Assembly (NCBI GenBank): GCA_003646525.1
Contig: QMKU01000028.1
Span: 1-9,592 of the forward strand
Length of the DNA: 9,592 nucleotides
Direction of reading: 5' to 3'
Origin: Campylobacterota bacterium
GTDB lineage: Bacteria > Campylobacterota > Campylobacteria > Campylobacterales > Sulfurovaceae
In this document: in pieces, positions 7,071-9,592 of the stretch
How positions within the stretch are numbered: position 1 is the first letter of the stretch
Layout of the letters: each line of letters begins with the position of its first letter
Translations under genes and position numbers: made by a program
Notes under the pieces: generated by a model
What the model saw: the letters and a program-made list of their open reading frames with translations, nothing else
Database searches by the model: none
Told to the model about the DNA's origin: nothing

Positions 7071-7087
7071 GGAAAGTCTTTTTTGGA

Positions 7088-7129
7088 TAACTGCCTGCCG
7101 CAGAAGTTCTGTTCCTTGATGGAGGGGTT
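7088..7129. repeat. 42-base direct repeat, copy 1 (3' side of nuclease gene)
   Basis: Matches 8418-8459 in the same orientation at 40 of 42 bases, starting TAACTGCCTGCCGC and ending TTGATGGAGGGGTT. The differences are at 7102 (A versus G) and 7112 (T versus C). It ends one base from the nuclease stop codon. It contains a small CTCC/GGAG-type stem around TTGAT, broken in this copy by the T at 7112. Confidence 0.85.
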
Positions 7130-7130
7130 T

Positions 7131-8219
7131 TTATTGAGATGGGGATATCTGTTCATTATCTTCTCTCGTATCAATCCTATTTTCAATTAATTTTTTTGCT
7201 ACCTGGCTAAACTGATGCAATTTTTTAACCAAAAGTTCTTTCGGCAAATACTGTGTTATGTATTCTGCAACTTTGATATTTGATTTATCCAGTTGTAATA
7301 ATTCTATCTGTTCCTGATTCCCTTCAGCACAAAGTATCAAGCCTATTGGGCTATTTTCACCATCCTCTGTCTCATACTTTTCTAAGTATCTTAGATAAAG
7401 CTCCATCTGTCCCTTGTGGCTTGCCTTGAACTTTCCTATTTTTAGCTCTATTGCTATGAGTCTTTTTAGTTTACGGTGGTAAAACAGTAGATCGAGATAA
7501 TAATCAGTTTCATCGATTGTCATCCTCTTCTGTCTCGCAACAAAAGTAAATCCTGCACCAAGTTCCATCAAAAAGTTTTCCATATCTTTCAAAATGGCAG
7601 ATTCAAGATCTCTTTCCAAAAAAGTATCTTTCAAATTTAGAAAATCAAGCACATAGTGATCTCTGAAAACCAAATCAGGAGTAATCTTATCTTCTTCTCT
7701 CAGCTGTCCAAGCTCTAACCTTGCAAGTTCATCCGGCTTTTTACTGATAGCCGTTCTCTCAAACAGCATAGAGTCTATCTTTTTTTGCAATGTTCTGGTA
7801 TTCCAGTTTTCCAATAGACACATTTGGGCATAAAACTCTCTTTGTAGTTCCGTTTTAAGGTAGATGATTGTTTTGAAATGTGTCCAGCTTAATTGTCTCT
7901 GCAGTGCGGAGACAATCTCAAAATCATCAAAAGTCTCTGCAAAGCGGAGACAATGCCGCAGTTGTTTTTCGCTCCACCCTCTACCATACTCTTTGGTCAA
8001 CTCTGCACTCAATGTTTTTATAATCTCTTTGCCATACCCAGCTCTTCTGTTTTTAAGTACTTCATTGTTGATCCTCTTTCCTATATGCCAGTAGGTTGCA
8101 GTAAGTGCTACATTGATAGTCCTTGCGACTTTCTCTTTGGCATTTTGAATAATCTCTTTTATTTCAAGAAATAGATTCGGATCTCTTGAGGGTTCTTTAC
8201 TGTTTTTTTGTGTCTTCAT
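7131..8219 (-). CDS. DUF1016/YhcG-family PDDEXK nuclease
   Basis: 362 residues, full length for the family. The N-terminal DUF1016 region (about 15-170) includes TYWHIGKRI (42-50), AGYGKEII (60-67), GWSEKQLRHCLRFAETF and QLSWTHF. These match the family's winged-helix-like N-terminal domain. The C-terminal PDDEXK nuclease region (about 185-330) shows LERDLESAIL, then YYLDLLFYHR with Asp233, AIELKIGKF with Glu248 and Lys250, and GQMELYLRYL. That gives the expected D...E-x-K active site. The ATG at 8217-8219 has GAGGAG (8229-8234) 9 bases upstream. Proteins of this family commonly sit among type I restriction-modification genes. Their role is presumed DNA cleavage in defence, but their biological substrate is poorly known. 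The gene appears intact and lies between two 42-base direct repeats, just after a Fic-gene remnant. Confidence 0.88.
   Translation of the reverse strand: MKTQKNSKEPSRDPNLFLEIKEIIQNAKEKVARTINVALTATYWHIGKRINNEVLKNRRAGYGKEIIKTLSAELTKEYGRGWSEKQLRHCLRFAETFDDFEIVSALQRQLSWTHFKTIIYLKTELQREFYAQMCLLENWNTRTLQKKIDSMLFERTAISKKPDELARLELGQLREEDKITPDLVFRDHYVLDFLNLKDTFLERDLESAILKDMENFLMELGAGFTFVARQKRMTIDETDYYLDLLFYHRKLKRLIAIELKIGKFKASHKGQMELYLRYLEKYETEDGENSPIGLILCAEGNQEQIELLQLDKSNIKVAEYITQYLPKELLVKKLHQFSQVAKKLIENRIDTREDNEQISPSQ
7895..7954. repeat. Two tandem-spaced palindromic 22-mers inside the nuclease gene
   Basis: GTCTCTGC-AGT-GCGGAGAC-AAT (7895-7916) and GTCTCTGC-AAA-GCGGAGAC-AAT (7933-7954) differ only in the loop (2 bases). 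Each can form an 8-bp stem with one T-G pair. They start 38 bases apart, so they are read in different frames and encode HCLRFAET and IVSALQRQ on the minus strand. Confidence 0.7.
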
Positions 8220-8221
8220 CG

Positions 8222-8392
8222 TTAGCTACTCCTCAAAATAGTTACAGCCATAGATGCTTCTGGAGCATCCCCAAGCATTACATTGATCTGTGGATTATCA
8301 CAAGTTAGAGTGTAGTTTATTTTTACAGGAGAGAAGCTTTGATATTGGTATTGTTGTTTGTATGTGCCTGATTGGTAGTTTTTGATGTTCAT
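8222..8392 (-). pseudogene. N-terminal remnant of a Fic-family protein gene
   Basis: A 56-codon reading frame with ATG at 8390-8392 and an AAGGAA ribosome site (8399-8404) 6 bases upstream. Its first 43 residues (MNIKNYQSGTYKQQYQYQSF onward, ending QINVMLGDA) resemble the start of Fic/DOC-family AMP-transferases, which typically begin Y.SGTY..QYQY.SFSP and continue for about 300 more residues. Here the similarity seems to stop at about 8264, and 13 unrelated codons (PEASMAVTILRSS) lead to TAA. The Fic catalytic motif HPFxxGNG is absent, so no enzymatic activity is expected. The frame ends 2 bases before the nuclease ATG, and the nuclease ribosome site lies inside it. It may still be translated as a leader peptide. 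The Fic assignment is from recognition of the N-terminal pattern, not from a search. Confidence 0.6.
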
Positions 8393-8417
8393 CTACTATT
8401 CCTTATCGCTCAATCTG

Positions 8418-8459
8418 TAACTGCCTGCCGCGGAAGTTCTGCTCCTTGATGGAGGGGTT
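8418..8459. repeat. 42-base direct repeat, copy 2 (upstream of Fic remnant and nuclease)
   Basis: Second copy of the repeat at 7088-7129, same orientation, 1330 bases away. It sits 42 bases beyond the stop codon of the restriction-modification gene. ATGGAGGGG is repeated immediately after (8449-8457 and 8464-8472). GGAC-GGCA-GTCC (8471-8482) forms a further small stem, so this end of the element is longer or more complex than copy 1. Confidence 0.85.
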
Positions 8460-8501
8460 CTGCATGGAGGGGACGGCAGTCCTCTAATTTATCTATACTT
8501 T

Positions 8502-9592
8502 TCATACAATGCTCCTCTTTATCGGTAGTATTAAATCACTCAATCTAATCCCCATCAAAATCAAATTATTTCGTATTTTATTTTTTGTCTCACAAAGTAT
8601 ATTATAAGAGTCTAAAATAGTTTTGATCTTATCCTCATCTAATGGCATATAATCCTCTTTGGCATATTTAATAAACTCTATATTTTTATCTTCAAACTCC
8701 TCTTTAAAATAAAGCTCATAAACCATTGCATCAAGCACCTCTTCAAAGCTTTTTATAATTTGAGAATTAGGGACATACTCATCTATTTGATTATCCAAAG
8801 TTTTAAGAAGCATAATATAATCCACCAAAATTTCAAAAGGTTTAGTATCTTCTATATTTTCTATTTTTGGAAGTGGAAAATGATTTAGATACATAGGTTT
8901 ATAATAATAATATCCACCACTAAAAACAGAACTTGTATTTTTTATAAAAAACCACATTAATTTAGAGTTTAAAAGTGCTAAATAAAATTTGTAACTTTCT
9001 TTAAAATCATTATTTTTAATAAAACTATAGCAACCTGCATCAATATAAATCTTATTGATGTCATAAGTAAAATAACCTCCTTTTGATAATTGGGGTGTTA
9101 TGAGTTTATTTTGTTCATATATACTTATTTCTCTTGGTCTTGTTAATGAAAACCAATCAACAGAATTATTTTTATATTTAATTTTCTTTGCTATTAGCTC
9201 ATCTTTAAAATTTAATAGATACTCATAAGTTAAAGGGTAATTATTTTTAAAATATTTTTCTTTAAAAGGTTTTGTTTTATTGTCATCTAAAGAATGAGGA
9301 TAAATAACAAAATATTTATTTTGTATTTTTTCATATCTCTTTACATCTTTACCTAATAAAATAGGTTTGACTATACTCTTCTCTAAAATAATTTCTTTAT
9401 CCAAAGCTTTAGAAAATCCTATAAATTTATCCTCTTCAAGCCTACCTTTTAAATAAAAAATATCATTACCAGTAGTAACAATACCTTGAGAAATATACTC
9501 AAAAACATCACTAACTCTCAAAGGTTGTCTCTTCAATTTCTCTAAAATATTACAAGTCTCTTTATCGGTAAATACCCAACTATCAGAACTAA
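8502..9592 (-). CDS. Type IIG/Eco57I-like restriction-modification enzyme, C-terminal specificity part (partial)
   Basis: The last 363 or so residues of a large protein; the frame stays open to the window edge, so the TTG at 9534-9536 is not the start. The visible part begins SSDSWVFTDKETCNILEKL and continues with ISQGIVTTGNDIFYL and KPILLGKDVKRYE. SYKFYLALLNSKLMWFFIKN, FSGGYYYYKPMYLNHFPLP and LDAMVYELYF follow. This is the pattern of TaqI-like C-terminal specificity (target-recognition) domains in single-chain Eco57I/type IIG enzymes and related class I methyltransferases. The methyltransferase core (NPPY) and any N-terminal nuclease would lie beyond 9592. The gene is markedly richer in A and T than the respiratory genes, which suggests horizontal acquisition. 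It is transcribed toward the nuclease gene. A stand-alone methyltransferase with the same recognition domain cannot be excluded. Confidence 0.75.
   Translation of the reverse strand, partial: SSDSWVFTDKETCNILEKLKRQPLRVSDVFEYISQGIVTTGNDIFYLKGRLEEDKFIGFSKALDKEIILEKSIVKPILLGKDVKRYEKIQNKYFVIYPHSLDDNKTKPFKEKYFKNNYPLTYEYLLNFKDELIAKKIKYKNNSVDWFSLTRPREISIYEQNKLITPQLSKGGYFTYDINKIYIDAGCYSFIKNNDFKESYKFYLALLNSKLMWFFIKNTSSVFSGGYYYYKPMYLNHFPLPKIENIEDTKPFEILVDYIMLLKTLDNQIDEYVPNSQIIKSFEEVLDAMVYELYFKEEFEDKNIEFIKYAKEDYMPLDEDKIKTILDSYNILCETKNKIRNNLILMGIRLSDLILPIKRSIV

Noticed and set aside
6839..7129. CRISPR array
   Set aside because: Many repeats are present, but they are inverted or of different types. There is no series of identical direct repeats with uniform spacers and no cas gene.
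7864..8174. Plus-strand frames of 76 and 93 codons opposite the nuclease gene
   Set aside because: They overlap conserved coding sequence on the other strand, and part of their translation comes from the palindromic repeats.
7088..8459. Integron cassette attC sites, because each 42-base copy follows a gene's stop codon
   Set aside because: The repeat lacks paired RYYYAAC/GTTRRRY core sites and the long folded attC structure, and no integrase is present. A cassette-like behaviour is kept only as a hypothesis.
9534..9536. TTG as start of the restriction-modification gene
   Set aside because: The frame continues without a stop to the window edge, and the upstream residues (WVFTDKE...ILEKL) fit the same family, so this is an internal codon.
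1..9592. tRNA, rRNA or riboswitch genes
   Set aside because: No cloverleaf with a conserved TTCGA-type arm, no rRNA signature and no recognisable riboswitch core was seen in any intergenic interval.

Overview
The window looks like a chromosomal segment of a sulfur-metabolising Campylobacterota bacterium of the Sulfurovum/Sulfurimonas kind. This is inferred from the AT-rich sequence, the side-by-side sulfide:quinone oxidoreductase and polysulfide-reductase-type genes, and the small c-type cytochromes. No rRNA or other phylogenetic marker is present, so the genus is not established.

Region 1 (1-6813, all + strand) is a respiratory sulfur block. It opens with the C-terminal part of a sulfide:quinone oxidoreductase (sqr, cut by the window edge). 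A lipoprotein monoheme cytochrome c follows and ends at an intrinsic terminator. Next comes a separately promoted membrane cytochrome b561 fused to a diheme cytochrome c domain. A 174-base intergenic region then carries an FNR-like box, an extended -10 and a perfect 16-bp hairpin. It leads into a compact three-gene operon: a Tat-exported molybdopterin catalytic subunit (psrA type), a four-cluster ferredoxin subunit (psrB type) and an NrfD-family membrane anchor (psrC type). A GC-rich hairpin with a T-tract closes the operon. Together the genes could oxidise sulfide into the quinone pool and reduce polysulfide (or another sulfur compound) from it. The two cytochromes are plausible electron carriers.

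Region 2 (6765-7130) is a 366-base gene-free stretch between convergent transcription units, and it is full of repeats. It holds the operon terminator, a 143-base nested palindrome whose core is a pair of inverted REP-like hairpins with GTAG heads, a separate hairpin bracketed by a 9-base direct repeat, and the first copy of a 42-base repeat.

Region 3 (7131-9592, all - strand) is a defence-type accessory islet. In transcription order it has the C-terminal specificity part of a type IIG/Eco57I-like restriction-modification enzyme (cut by the window edge and visibly more AT-rich), the second 42-base repeat, a 56-codon remnant of a Fic-family gene, and an intact DUF1016/YhcG-type PDDEXK nuclease gene. 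The Fic remnant and nuclease lie exactly between the two 42-base direct repeats, which suggests a cassette that was inserted or rearranged as a unit.
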